Shown: piece after piece, positions 1 through 6,536 of the stretch
Layout: each line of letters begins with the position of its first letter
Numbering within the stretch: the first letter of the stretch is position 1
Source: Alphaproteobacteria bacterium
GTDB lineage: Bacteria; Pseudomonadota; Alphaproteobacteria; Caulobacterales; Caulobacteraceae
Length of the DNA: 10,714 nt
NCBI GenBank assembly: GCA_018895795.1
Contig: JAHINZ010000480.1
Location: forward strand, 1 to 10,714
Reading direction: 5' to 3'
Notes under the pieces: generated by a model
What the model saw: only the letters and a program-made list of their open reading frames with translations
Database searches by the model: none
What the model was told of the DNA's origin: nothing
Program-made: the position numbers and the translations under genes

Positions 1-756
1 GGTGATGATCAGGGTGGTGTTTTCCAGCGTGAAGCCCAGGGCCGCCGCCGCCCAGCCCGAATAGCTGTTGAGCATCGACACCACGACCGGCATGTCGGCG
101 CCGCCGATCGGGATGATCAGGGTGATTCCGATGATCAGAGCCAGGGCGAAGACGCCCCAGAACGCCCAGATCGCCGCGCCGCCCGACATCACCAGCACCA
201 CCACCAGGGCGACGATGCCCAGGGCCAGGGCGATGTTCAGCGCGTGGCGGGCCGGCAGCAGGATCGGCGCGCCGCCCATATTGCCGTTCAGCTTGGCGAA
301 GGCGATGACCGAACCGGTGAAGGTGATGGCGCCGATGGCCAGACCCAGGGACAGCTCGATCAGGCTGTTGAGATGGATATGGCCGTCAGCCCCCAGGATG
401 CCGTAGGCGGCGGGGGTGTAGATCGCGGCCACGGCCACCAGACAGGCGGCCATGCCGACCAGGCTGTGGAAGGCGGCGACCAGTTGCGGCATCGAGGTCA
501 TCGGCACCTTGCGGGCGATCACCGCCCCGACCCCGCCGCCCACGGCGACGCCGGCGATGATCAGGCCCAGGGTGACGACATCCAGCGCGCCCTGGCTCCA
601 CAGGGTGGCCAGGGTGGTGCCGACGGCGATGGCCATGCCGATCATGCCGTTGCGGTTACCCGCCTGGCTGGTCACCGGGCTGGATAGGCCGCGCAGGGCC
701 AGGATGAACAGAACCCCGGAGACGATATAGAGGATGGCGGCGAGATTGGCGTTCAT
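1..756 (-). CDS. pntB: NAD(P) transhydrogenase subunit beta, PntB (3' end cut by window edge)
   Basis: This is the beta subunit of the proton-translocating transhydrogenase, which drives hydride transfer from NADH to NADP+ with the proton gradient in the inner membrane. The 252 visible codons cover the start of the protein (family length about 460), i.e. most of the membrane domain; the NADP(H)-binding domain lies beyond position 1. Family landmarks are clear: RGLSSPVTSQAGNRNGM near residues 22-38, VPMTSMPQLVAAFHSLVG at 84-101, GAITFTGSVIAFAKLNG at 142-158 and GGADMPVVVSMLNSYSGW at 218-235. His97 aligns with the His known as His91 in E. coli PntB, which takes part in proton translocation. The ATG at 756 overlaps the stop of the upstream small membrane gene (ATGA), which implies translational coupling. 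A G-rich stretch about 8 nt upstream can serve as ribosome binding site. Confidence 0.95.
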   Translation of the reverse strand, partial: MNANLAAILYIVSGVLFILALRGLSSPVTSQAGNRNGMIGMAIAVGTTLATLWSQGALDVVTLGLIIAGVAVGGGVGAVIARKVPMTSMPQLVAAFHSLVGMAACLVAVAAIYTPAAYGILGADGHIHLNSLIELSLGLAIGAITFTGSVIAFAKLNGNMGGAPILLPARHALNIALALGIVALVVVLVMSGGAAIWAFWGVFALALIIGITLIIPIGGADMPVVVSMLNSYSGWAAAALGFTLENTTLIIT

Positions 757-1043
757 TCGGAGGTCCCCCCGGGCGCCTTGTCGGCGCGCAAATTGGCGAG
801 CAGCAGGGCCACGCCCATGCCAACGGCGAAGGGCGAGAGCCAGCGAAGGATGTCGGCGGGGCCGCTGGTCCCGGCCTGCAGGCCGATGGCGTTGGCGCTG
901 AGGCCGATGGCGATCAGCAGGAAGGCCGGCGCGAAGGCCGCGCCGTTGCCGACGGCCTTCTTGCGAGGCAGCACCATGGAGACGCCGGCGGCGAGGATCA
1001 GCACGATCAGGGCCGCCAGGGTCAGGGTGGCGAAGCCGCTCAC
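753..1043 (-). CDS. Small three-helix membrane protein inside the pnt operon, function unknown
   Basis: I do not recognise this 96-residue protein. It begins at a GTG that overlaps the pntAB stop (GTGA, 1040-1043) and ends in an ATGA overlap with pntB (753-756), so it is translated between two membrane subunits of the transhydrogenase. Three hydrophobic segments are visible, at about residues 5-25, 34-56 and 68-86. A short basic loop (PRKKA, 26-30) follows the first, and the C-terminus is polar. Three-subunit transhydrogenases usually go directly from pntAB to pntB, and no known subunit has this sequence to my knowledge. By position it could be an accessory or assembly subunit; that is inference. 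A longer reading in the same frame starts at 1292, but it lies entirely across pntAB and its extension is low-complexity, so the GTG start is preferred. Confidence 0.8.
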   Translation of the reverse strand: MSGFATLTLAALIVLILAAGVSMVLPRKKAVGNGAAFAPAFLLIAIGLSANAIGLQAGTSGPADILRWLSPFAVGMGVALLLANLRADKAPGGTSE

Positions 1044-1366
1044 TTGGCCTTGTCCTTCTTCTTGTACATGGCCAGCATCCGGTTGGTGACCAGGAAGCCG
1101 CCGAAGATATTGACCGCCGCGAAGGCGGCGGCCAGCGCCCCGGCCCCCTTGGAGATCCACACCGAACCGGTGGCGGCCTCGCCCGAACCGCCATGCGCGG
1201 CGGCGGCGAGCAGGGCCCCGACGATGATCACCGACGAGATGGCGTTGGTCACGGCCATCAGCGGCGTGTGCAGGGCGGGCGTCACGCTCCACACGACATA
1301 ATAGCCAACAAAGATGGCGAGCACGAAGATCGCCAGGCGGAACACGGTGGGGTCGACGGCTTCCAT
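1040..1366 (-). CDS. pntAB: NAD(P) transhydrogenase subunit alpha part 2, PntAB
   Basis: This 108-residue protein is the membrane part of the alpha subunit in the split, three-gene form of the transhydrogenase; in E. coli the same segment is fused to PntA. Three membrane helices are visible at about residues 9-27, 39-56 and 74-93. The family signature is a run of W26-SVTPALHTPLMAVTNAISS ending near residue 45, and the C-terminal half carries NIFGGFLVTNRMLAMYKKK. The length is typical for the separate subunit. The ATG at 1366 follows a good GGGAGG ribosome binding site with about 5 nt spacing. It sits 23 nt downstream of pntAA, and its stop overlaps the next gene by 4 nt. With PntB it forms the proton channel domain. 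Confidence 0.95.
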   Translation of the reverse strand: MEAVDPTVFRLAIFVLAIFVGYYVVWSVTPALHTPLMAVTNAISSVIIVGALLAAAAHGGSGEAATGSVWISKGAGALAAAFAAVNIFGGFLVTNRMLAMYKKKDKAK

Positions 1367-1389
1367 GGGAGCCTCCCTTTCGATGCGGT

Positions 1390-2532
1390 TTAGGCGGTCT
1401 TCAGCAAAGGATGGACGATCTCGCCGCCTTGGGTGACCAGGGCGGCCTTCAGGATCTCGTCCTCGAAGTTCGGCGCGAAGGCCCCTTCCTTGTTCAGGAA
1501 CAGACCCGCCAGGGCGAACAGGTTGCGCGCGTAGAGCGCCGAGGCGTCGGTGGCGATGCGGCCGGGCAGGTTGGGTATGCCCAGGATCTTGACGCCATTG
1601 GCGGTGATCGCCGTCTCGCCCAGCTTGGCGCCGACCACATTGCCGCCCTGCTCGATGGCCAGGTCGACGATGATCGAGCCGGGACGCATCGAGGCCACCT
1701 GCTCGGCGCTGACCAGCTTGGGCGCCGGCCGGCCGGGGATCAGGGCCGTGGTGACGACGATGTCCTGCTTGGCGATGTGGGCCGAGACCAGCTCGGCCTG
1801 CTTGGCCTGGTATTCCTTGGACATTTCCTTGGCGTAGCCGCCGGCGGTCTGGGCGTTCTTGAATTCCTCGTCCTCGACGGCCAGGAACTTGGCGCCCAGG
1901 CTCTCGACCTGTTCCTTGGTGGCCGGCCGCACGTCGGTGGCGGTGACCACCGCGCCCAGGCGGCGGGCCGTGGCGATGGCCTGCAGGCCGGCGACCCCGA
2001 CCCCCATGATGAAGACCTTGGCCGCGGCGATGGTGCCGGCGGCGGTCATCATCATCGGCATGGCCTTGCCATAGGCTTCGGCGCCTTCGATCACGGCGCG
2101 ATAGCCGGCCAGATTGGCTTGCGAGGACAGCATGTCCATCACCTGGGCCCGAGTGATCCGCGGGATGAACTCCATGGCGATGGCGCTGGCGCCGGCCTTG
2201 GCCAGGGCCGCGAGCGTCTCTTTGTCCTGATGCGGATTGAGGGCGGCGACGACGATGGCGCCGCTCTTCAGCGCCGCGATCTCGGCCGCTTCCGGCGCGC
2301 GCACCTTGAACAGCACGTCGGCGCCGGTGATGGCCGCCTTGGCGGTCTTTACGAGCTTGGCGCCGGCCGCTTCATAGTCGGCGTCGGGATAGGCCGCGGC
2401 GACGCCCGCGCCGGCCTCGACCACCAGCGAGAAGCCGGCGGCGGTCAATTTCTTCACCGTTTCAGGCGTGGCGGCGACCCGCGTTTCACCCCCGCGGGTT
2501 TCTTTCGTCACGGCGATGACGGCCATCGGCAT
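1390..2532 (-). CDS. pntAA: NAD(P) transhydrogenase subunit alpha part 1, PntAA (NAD(H)-binding)
   Basis: This is the soluble NAD(H)-binding domain I of the transhydrogenase, at the cytoplasmic face of the inner membrane. The 380-residue protein has the alanine dehydrogenase/PNT N-terminal fold (KETRGGETRVAATPETVKKL, 10-29). The nucleotide-binding motif is GVGVAGLQA at 177-185, followed by Asp200, the usual NAD-ribose contact. The loop PRITRAQVMDMLSSQAN at 124-140 contains Arg125, Gln130, Asp133 and Ser136; these match, with an offset of two, the catalytic-loop residues Arg127, Gln132, Asp135 and Ser138 known from the Rhodospirillum rubrum enzyme. The mobile-loop region TTALIPGRPAPKLV (261-274) is intact. 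Two starts are possible: ATG at 2532 lies only 3 nt after GGGAGGGG, while Met3 (ATG at 2526) has about 9 nt spacing and gives the more usual N-terminus, so the true start may be 2526. Confidence 0.95.
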   Translation of the reverse strand: MPMAVIAVTKETRGGETRVAATPETVKKLTAAGFSLVVEAGAGVAAAYPDADYEAAGAKLVKTAKAAITGADVLFKVRAPEAAEIAALKSGAIVVAALNPHQDKETLAALAKAGASAIAMEFIPRITRAQVMDMLSSQANLAGYRAVIEGAEAYGKAMPMMMTAAGTIAAAKVFIMGVGVAGLQAIATARRLGAVVTATDVRPATKEQVESLGAKFLAVEDEEFKNAQTAGGYAKEMSKEYQAKQAELVSAHIAKQDIVVTTALIPGRPAPKLVSAEQVASMRPGSIIVDLAIEQGGNVVGAKLGETAITANGVKILGIPNLPGRIATDASALYARNLFALAGLFLNKEGAFAPNFEDEILKAALVTQGGEIVHPLLKTA

Positions 2533-2650
2533 ACCCCTCCCAGAGCGCTGCTATCCCAGTCAGCTTGCGCTGCTGTCTAGGGGATAGTCTTGCCTCTTGT
2601 CGAGGCGTTACCTGCACGTCAGGGAGAAAGTATGCCGATGTCTACCGGTG
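2533..2650 (-). promoter_or_regulatory. Leader region of pntAA with inverted repeats
   Basis: This 118-nt gap separates the cox IV-like gene from pntAA. Read on either strand it contains a perfect 7-bp inverted repeat (2551-2557 with 2581-2587, CTATCCC/GGGATAG) enclosing a smaller CAGC/GCTG hairpin (2561-2572), and a second perfect 5-bp stem (GCCTC/GAGGC, 2592-2606). A GGGAGGGG ribosome binding site lies directly before pntAA. No convincing -35/-10 pair stands out. The structures could be an operator, an mRNA-stability or attenuation element, or chance in GC-rich DNA. Confidence 0.3.
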
Positions 2651-2881
2651 TCAGTGCGCGGGAGCTGGCTTTTCACGGAGGAAGACAATGCCCAGCACGG
2701 CCAACACGAATCCGGGAATCACGCCACCGAGGAAGCCGGCCGGGGTGCAGAACCACAGGGTGATGGTGAGCAGCAGGACGGCGATCGCCAGGGAGCCCCA
2801 CTTGCTCAACGCGCCGAACGCCGCATAGGTCGCGGCCTGTTCGTGGATATCCATTTCACCGCGGTGGTAGTCGCCGGCCAT
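2651..2881 (-). CDS. aa3-type cytochrome c oxidase subunit IV-like small membrane protein
   Basis: The 76-residue protein starts with the hallmark of the small proteobacterial aa3 oxidase subunit IV family (Pfam COX4_pro_2): HRGEMDIHEQAATYAAFGAL at residues 6-25, followed by SKW and a membrane helix at about 28-45. In the structurally known Rhodobacter-type subunit the protein is about 50 residues with a single helix packed on the oxidase core. Here a second hydrophobic segment (about 50-68) and a short polar tail extend it. The ATG at 2881 is preceded by GAGGA with 7 nt spacing. No oxidase core genes are nearby; the next gene downstream on the same strand is pntAA, 118 nt away. The family assignment rests on the N-terminal motif, and a role in cytochrome oxidase is inferred from the family. 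Confidence 0.85.
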   Translation of the reverse strand: MAGDYHRGEMDIHEQAATYAAFGALSKWGSLAIAVLLLTITLWFCTPAGFLGGVIPGFVLAVLGIVFLREKPAPAH

Positions 2882-2898
2882 GTCATCGTCCTCGTTGA

Positions 2899-2926
2899 AG
2901 TAGAAAAATCGTTCCGCCGCTTACAA
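2899..2926 (-). promoter_or_regulatory. Possible weak promoter for the cox IV-like / pnt genes
   Basis: On the minus strand TTGTAA (2926-2921) and TCTACT (2904-2899) are separated by 16 nt, each matching four of six positions of a sigma-70-type consensus. The predicted start would lie just before the ribosome binding site of the cox IV-like gene. The match is weak and partly coincides with the hairpin at 2917-2932, so this is only a candidate. Confidence 0.2.
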
Positions 2927-2932
2927 CAGCGG
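2904..2932 (-). terminator. Weak terminator-like hairpin after the glycosyltransferase gene
   Basis: On the minus strand CCGCT and AGCGG (2932-2928 with 2921-2917) can pair around a 6-nt loop directly after the stop of the glycosyltransferase gene. A run of five T residues follows at 2908-2904. The stem is short and the T run begins 8 nt after it, so efficient intrinsic termination is doubtful. Confidence 0.25.
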
Positions 2933-2934
2933 GC

Positions 2935-3933
2935 CTAAAGGCTCAAGCGGGCTATGCCTGTGACACTTTCGACCGACAGGCTGGTCATGCCGCCGCGCGG
3001 GCCGATGATCGGTCGCAGGAAGCGTGAATATTCCAGCGGCGGGCTGTCTCCGAACAGGCCGATCGCCGGAATGCCCACCGAAGCGGCGAGATTGAGCGGG
3101 CCCGAATCGTTGCCGATGAAAAGATCGGCGCGCGCCATCAGGGCCGCGCCGACATCCAGCTTCAGGTCGCAGACATTGACGTTTACGGCGCCGCGATCCG
3201 CGCGCGCCATCTCGAACTTGACCCTGGCGCTGTCGCCGGGGCCGCCCAGCCAGAAGTGGGTTCCGCCCAGATCCGACAGCGCCGCGCTCAGGCTGGTGAA
3301 TCGATCGAGCGGCCAGCAGCGACGCGGCTCGCTGGCGCCGACGCCATAGACCACCCAGGGTCTGGGCAGGTCGCCAAACCGTTTCTCCACGATCTCGAGC
3401 GCCGCCGGGACGGGCGTCAAGGCCGGCTCGCGGCTGGCGACCTTCAGGCCGTGCGCCTCTTCGAACGCCGCGAGCTTGTCGATCCGATGGGCCGGCCGCA
3501 TGGCGCGGGGCAGATGGGGACCGTGAGTCAGCCAGCGCTCCTGGCCATGGCCCAGACCAAAACCGCGCCGCTCGCGCACGCCGGCCAAGGCCGCGCCGAT
3601 CGCGGGAGGATCGATCTTTTCCAGGATCCACACCGACCGCGGCCGGCGTCGGCGGCAGAGTTTGTAGAAATCGAGGATCTCGACCTGTCGCCGAAAGGTT
3701 CCAGCGCGGTAGTCCAGATAGTCGACCGCTTCGACACAAGGCTCGCCGGCCAAAAGCTCACGCGCCCGGCTCGACGGACGGGCGGCCAGCAACACCTTGC
3801 CCTCCAGGGCCCGGGCGGCGATGGCGCGCAAGGTCGGCAGGTGCCACATCAGATCGCCCACGCCCCGGTCGGGCATGTAGACCATCACCATCCCAAGCGG
3901 GACCGTCGCGGGCGACTCTGGCGGCTGCGTCAT
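2935..3933 (-). CDS. Glycosyltransferase family 9 (ADP-heptose:LPS heptosyltransferase-like)
   Basis: The 332-residue protein has the GT9 layout of two Rossmann-like halves. The N-terminal motif GVGDLMWHLPTLRAI (24-38) is the usual acceptor-side GD...LP loop. The second half has GVGASEPRRCWPLDRF (197-212) and the family signature GNDSGPLNLAASVGIPAIGLFG (start 274, end 295), which binds the sugar nucleotide. Family members move heptose from ADP-heptose onto LPS core sugars at the cytoplasmic face of the inner membrane. The donor cannot be told from sequence, and the position usually held by His in GNDSGPxHLA is Asn281. No other LPS gene is present in the window. The ATG at 3933 overlaps the hydrolase stop (ATGA), so translation is probably coupled. 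A later Met15 start is conceivable. Confidence 0.85.
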   Translation of the reverse strand: MTQPPESPATVPLGMVMVYMPDRGVGDLMWHLPTLRAIAARALEGKVLLAARPSSRARELLAGEPCVEAVDYLDYRAGTFRRQVEILDFYKLCRRRRPRSVWILEKIDPPAIGAALAGVRERRGFGLGHGQERWLTHGPHLPRAMRPAHRIDKLAAFEEAHGLKVASREPALTPVPAALEIVEKRFGDLPRPWVVYGVGASEPRRCWPLDRFTSLSAALSDLGGTHFWLGGPGDSARVKFEMARADRGAVNVNVCDLKLDVGAALMARADLFIGNDSGPLNLAASVGIPAIGLFGDSPPLEYSRFLRPIIGPRGGMTSLSVESVTGIARLSL

Positions 3934-4868
3934 CGCCAGGCGGCGAGCAGGCCGCGCAGCCCGGCCACGAAGGCCAGGGGCTGGTCGATCATCACATGGT
4001 GGTCGGCGTCGGGAATGGGCACGAGCAGCACGTCCTTGGGCATCTGATCAACCATATAGTCCAAGGTCTCGGCGTGCATCAGGTTTGACCGGTCCCCCCA
4101 CATCAGGGCGGCCGGGCAGGCGATGCGGGTCAGAAGTTCGCCCAGGTCCGGCATTGAGAACCGCTGCCAGATGGCGGGGTCGAATTTCCACGTCCAGCCG
4201 CCGTCGACTTCCTTCAGCGACCGACGGGCGATGTAGTCGGCGATATAGAGATTCTCACAAGCCTGCGGCGGGGCCAGGCGGAAACGCGCCAGGGCCTCGG
4301 TCAGGGTCGCATAGACCTTGCTGCCGAAGCCCGGGCGGTTGGGCGGCCCCTTCCAACGCTTCTCGGGCGGCTGAATGCTGGAATCGACCAGGATGATGCC
4401 GCGCAGGCGATCGGCGTGCTCAACGCCGCAATAGAGGGTGGGGAAGCCGCCGAACGAATGGCCGACCAGGATCGGCTTGACGCCGCCGGCCTCCAGCTGG
4501 GCCGCCTCGACCGCCGCGAACACCTCGGCGGCGAAGCTCTGGGCCGAATAGGCCTCGCGCCAGCCCGAACCGCCCATGCCGGCCCAGGAGATCGCGGCCA
4601 CCCGCCAGTCATTGGCGAAGAACGGCGCGATGAAGCTCCACCAGTCGGCGTGGGCCCCATTGCCGTGCAGGAACAGCAAGCCCGGCTTGCCGATCTCGCC
4701 CCAGGTCAGGAGCTCGATGTCGACACCATCGACCACGAGGGTCGAGCGCTCGGGCGCTTGGGCGATCGCGGCCTCGAACCAGGCCGGGGCCGGGGGCGGC
4801 TCCCCCTGGAAGGCGACCAGCGGCGCGGGAAGGGGCGGAGGGGTGTGCAGCAGTTGATCGTCGGCCAT
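3930..4868 (-). CDS. Alpha/beta hydrolase
   Basis: This is a 312-residue alpha/beta-hydrolase-fold protein with an intact catalytic triad. The oxyanion segment LFLHGNGAHADWW occupies 65-77. The nucleophile elbow GHSFGG at 136-141 holds Ser138. Asp259 in MWGDRS is the likely acid and His290 in DADHHVMIDQP the likely base. Residues 165-245 form a lid or cap insertion. No signal peptide is visible; the N-terminus is proline-rich and hydrophilic, so it is probably cytoplasmic. Substrate cannot be predicted: such proteins include esterases, lactonases and C-C hydrolases. The start at 4868 has GAAGG with 6 nt spacing and lies 2 nt after the thioesterase stop. Its own stop overlaps the glycosyltransferase start by 4 nt. 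Confidence 0.9.
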   Translation of the reverse strand: MADDQLLHTPPPLPAPLVAFQGEPPPAPAWFEAAIAQAPERSTLVVDGVDIELLTWGEIGKPGLLFLHGNGAHADWWSFIAPFFANDWRVAAISWAGMGGSGWREAYSAQSFAAEVFAAVEAAQLEAGGVKPILVGHSFGGFPTLYCGVEHADRLRGIILVDSSIQPPEKRWKGPPNRPGFGSKVYATLTEALARFRLAPPQACENLYIADYIARRSLKEVDGGWTWKFDPAIWQRFSMPDLGELLTRIACPAALMWGDRSNLMHAETLDYMVDQMPKDVLLVPIPDADHHVMIDQPLAFVAGLRGLLAAWR

Positions 4869-4870
4869 GG

Positions 4871-5344
4871 TCAGCCTTCATCCTTGAAGGCGAGTTCGCC
4901 GGGACGGGGTTTGCGGGGACTGAGCCCCTTGAAGACGCCCGTGCCGGTGATCAGGGTGCGATCCCCCGACCAGATGCGGCCGCGCACCGTGAAGACCATG
5001 TCCTCCTCGCCGATCAGCTCGCCCTGGCCTTCCACCCAGTCGCCCAGCTTGGCGCCCGACAGGAAGTCGCACATCAGCCGCACCGTGACCCAGGAATAGG
5101 ATTTCTGCAGCGAGATGATCCGCCCCCAGGCCATGTCGGCGAAGCTCATCAACATGCCGCCGTGGCAATTGCCCAGGCCATTGGTGTGATGCTCCTCGAC
5201 CTTGAAGGCCAGGCGGGCGTCGCCGGGTCCGCCGCGCTGCTCGTACAGCGGTCCGATCTGGCGGCCGAAACCCCTCGACCAGTTCAGCTGGCTGTAGCCT
5301 TCGGGGATGGCGGCGGTTTGGGCGTCGGTAAGATCGTCGGACAT
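4871..5344 (-). CDS. PaaI-family hotdog-fold thioesterase
   Basis: The 157-residue protein has the hotdog thioesterase signature HHTNGLGNCHGGMLMSFADM (52-71). It contains the HGG turn (61-63) and Asp70, in the position of the catalytic acid of PaaI-type acyl-CoA thioesterases. Further family features are the strand region WVTVRLMCDFLSGAKLGDWVE (start 85) and the C-terminal VFTVRGRIWSGDRTLITGTGVFKG. Such enzymes hydrolyse acyl-CoA thioesters in the cytoplasm; the acyl group here is unknown. It is the first gene of a tight minus-strand group with the hydrolase and glycosyltransferase. The ATG at 5344 is preceded by AGGA with about 8 nt spacing. A second reading frame covering the same bases is arginine-rich and is a shadow. 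Confidence 0.9.
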   Translation of the reverse strand: MSDDLTDAQTAAIPEGYSQLNWSRGFGRQIGPLYEQRGGPGDARLAFKVEEHHTNGLGNCHGGMLMSFADMAWGRIISLQKSYSWVTVRLMCDFLSGAKLGDWVEGQGELIGEEDMVFTVRGRIWSGDRTLITGTGVFKGLSPRKPRPGELAFKDEG

Positions 5345-5449
5345 GAGACAAATCCTAACGGTCGTTTGAACAAAGCGGAACCCTTCCCCGACGGCCTGTA
5401 AGGACGGGCGGGCCCATGGCGTCTAACCTTCTCGAACACGGGGCGGATC
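5345..5449. promoter_or_regulatory. Divergent promoter region between the thioesterase group and the ECF sigma gene
   Basis: This 105-nt gap must hold the promoters of two divergent transcription units. On the plus strand GGAACC at 5377-5382 matches the typical ECF -35 element. The segment about 16 nt later (GTAAGG, 5399-5404) is not a recognised ECF -10, and a CGTCTAA at 5420-5426 is too far away to pair with it. Autoregulation of the sigma gene is therefore possible but not shown. Confidence 0.3.
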
Positions 5450-5962
5450 ATGGGCGTTGAGCGACAGGATGACGAGGCGTTCGCCGACTGGCTGGGACCG
5501 CATCTGGCGGCCCTGCGCCGGATCAGCCGCGCCTTCGCCCCGCCGGCCGATCAGCACGATCTGCTGCAGGAGCTGATGGTGGCGGTATGGCGCGCCTGGC
5601 CGCGCTTCGAGGACCGCAGCGCGGCCACGACCTTCGTCTATCGGGTGGCGCACAACGCCGCCCTGACCTGGAAGCGCGGCGAGACGCGGCGCCGTCGGCG
5701 CCGTGACGCGATCGAGGCCGAGCTGAGTCTCCGCCCGGACACCGGCGACCCGACCGAGACGGCCCTGCTGGAGCGACTCTACGGAGCGATTCGCACCCTG
5801 CCGCCGGTCGACCGGTCGCTGATCCTGCTGTCACTGGATGGCGTGGCCTATGGCGAGATCGCCCGGCTGCACGGCCTTTCGGAAACCAATGTCGGCGCGC
5901 GCCTGACCCGGATCCGCGCCCGCCTCTCAACCCTCGTGAAGGACGACGGCGATGGAGTTTGA
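5450..5962 (+). CDS. RNA polymerase sigma factor, ECF subfamily
   Basis: This 170-residue protein has the two-domain ECF design. Region 2 (about residues 9-78) includes DLLQELMVAVWRAWPRF (37-53), the core-binding and -10 segment, and YRVAHNAALTWKRGE (64-78). A basic linker (79-86, mostly Arg) follows. Region 4 (about 108-162) has TLPPVDRSLILLSLDG (116-131) and the helix-turn-helix YGEIARLHGLSETNVGARL (134-152), which reads the -35 element. The usual region 3 and C-terminal extensions are absent. Its 3' end overlaps the next gene by 11 nt, so the two are co-translated, as is usual for ECF sigma and anti-sigma pairs. I cannot assign an ECF group. The ribosome binding site is a G-rich GGGGCGG close to the ATG. 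Confidence 0.92.
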   Translation: MGVERQDDEAFADWLGPHLAALRRISRAFAPPADQHDLLQELMVAVWRAWPRFEDRSAATTFVYRVAHNAALTWKRGETRRRRRRDAIEAELSLRPDTGDPTETALLERLYGAIRTLPPVDRSLILLSLDGVAYGEIARLHGLSETNVGARLTRIRARLSTLVKDDGDGV

Positions 5963-6536
5963 CCGTCTCGAACAGGCCTGGCGCTCGGACGCCAATGCCC
6001 CATCCGATGAAACCCAAGCCCTCTTGAAGGAGCAACTGATGCACACGTTGAAAACGCGTCGGCGCGCGGAGATGCTGCTGGCCGGCATTCCCCTGACGAC
6101 CCTGACCTTGTTCACCGCCGTGGCCCTGGCCGTGGTCCTGGAGCGCCAAGGCGCCGGATGGCCCGGCATCGCCATGCTGGCCGTGTGCTGGGTGGTGATG
6201 GGCGCCGTGCTCTGGAACGGGTTCCGACATCGGTCGCGCGACACCGGCGCGCCGCTGCGCGACACAGTGGCCGGCCTGCTGGCCGCCAACCGCCGGGCGC
6301 GGTCCAATTGCCACGTCTTCTGGGCCATGCTGCCGGTGTTCATGCTGCCGCTGGTCATGGCGGTCCAGCGCCTGCAAGAGGACGGGCGGATGAACACCTC
6401 CAACGGCTGGCAAGCCATGGCCCTGTGCGGCCTGGCCCTGGCGGCCAGCGCGGGCTGGAACCTCCTTCGCTACATCCTGGTGCTCAAGCCCGAGCAGCGG
6501 CGACTGGAGGCCCTGCTAGCCGACTACGGCGCCTGA
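5952..6536 (+). CDS. Four-helix membrane protein, putative partner (anti-sigma-like) of the ECF sigma factor
   Basis: The 194-residue protein begins with a cytoplasmic-type segment (MEFDRLEQAWRSDAN, 1-15) rich in charged helix, up to about residue 40. Four hydrophobic segments follow at about 41-64, 70-91, 120-139 and 152-177. The positive loop after helix 2 (FRHRSRD, 91-97) and the C-terminal charged tail suggest both ends are cytoplasmic. It overlaps the sigma gene by 11 nt. Position and topology fit a membrane-bound anti-sigma factor, but the zinc-binding HxxxCxxC motif of classical anti-sigma domains is absent, so the function is inferred from context only. Its stop lies inside the 3' end of the convergent ABC1 kinase gene, a 13-nt tail-to-tail overlap. 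Confidence 0.8.
   Translation: MEFDRLEQAWRSDANAPSDETQALLKEQLMHTLKTRRRAEMLLAGIPLTTLTLFTAVALAVVLERQGAGWPGIAMLAVCWVVMGAVLWNGFRHRSRDTGAPLRDTVAGLLAANRRARSNCHVFWAMLPVFMLPLVMAVQRLQEDGRMNTSNGWQAMALCGLALAASAGWNLLRYILVLKPEQRRLEALLADYGA

Noticed and set aside
1411..2580. A 389-codon open frame on the plus strand
   Set aside because: It is antisense to pntAA, which has full family motifs; the antisense product is Gly/Asp/His-rich with no recognisable domain.
2592..2606. Hairpin GCCTC/GAGGC as an intrinsic terminator after the cox IV-like gene
   Set aside because: The stem is only 5 bp and no T run follows on the minus strand.
3256..4047. A 263-codon open frame on the plus strand
   Set aside because: It is antisense to the glycosyltransferase and hydrolase genes and shows no motif or start signal.
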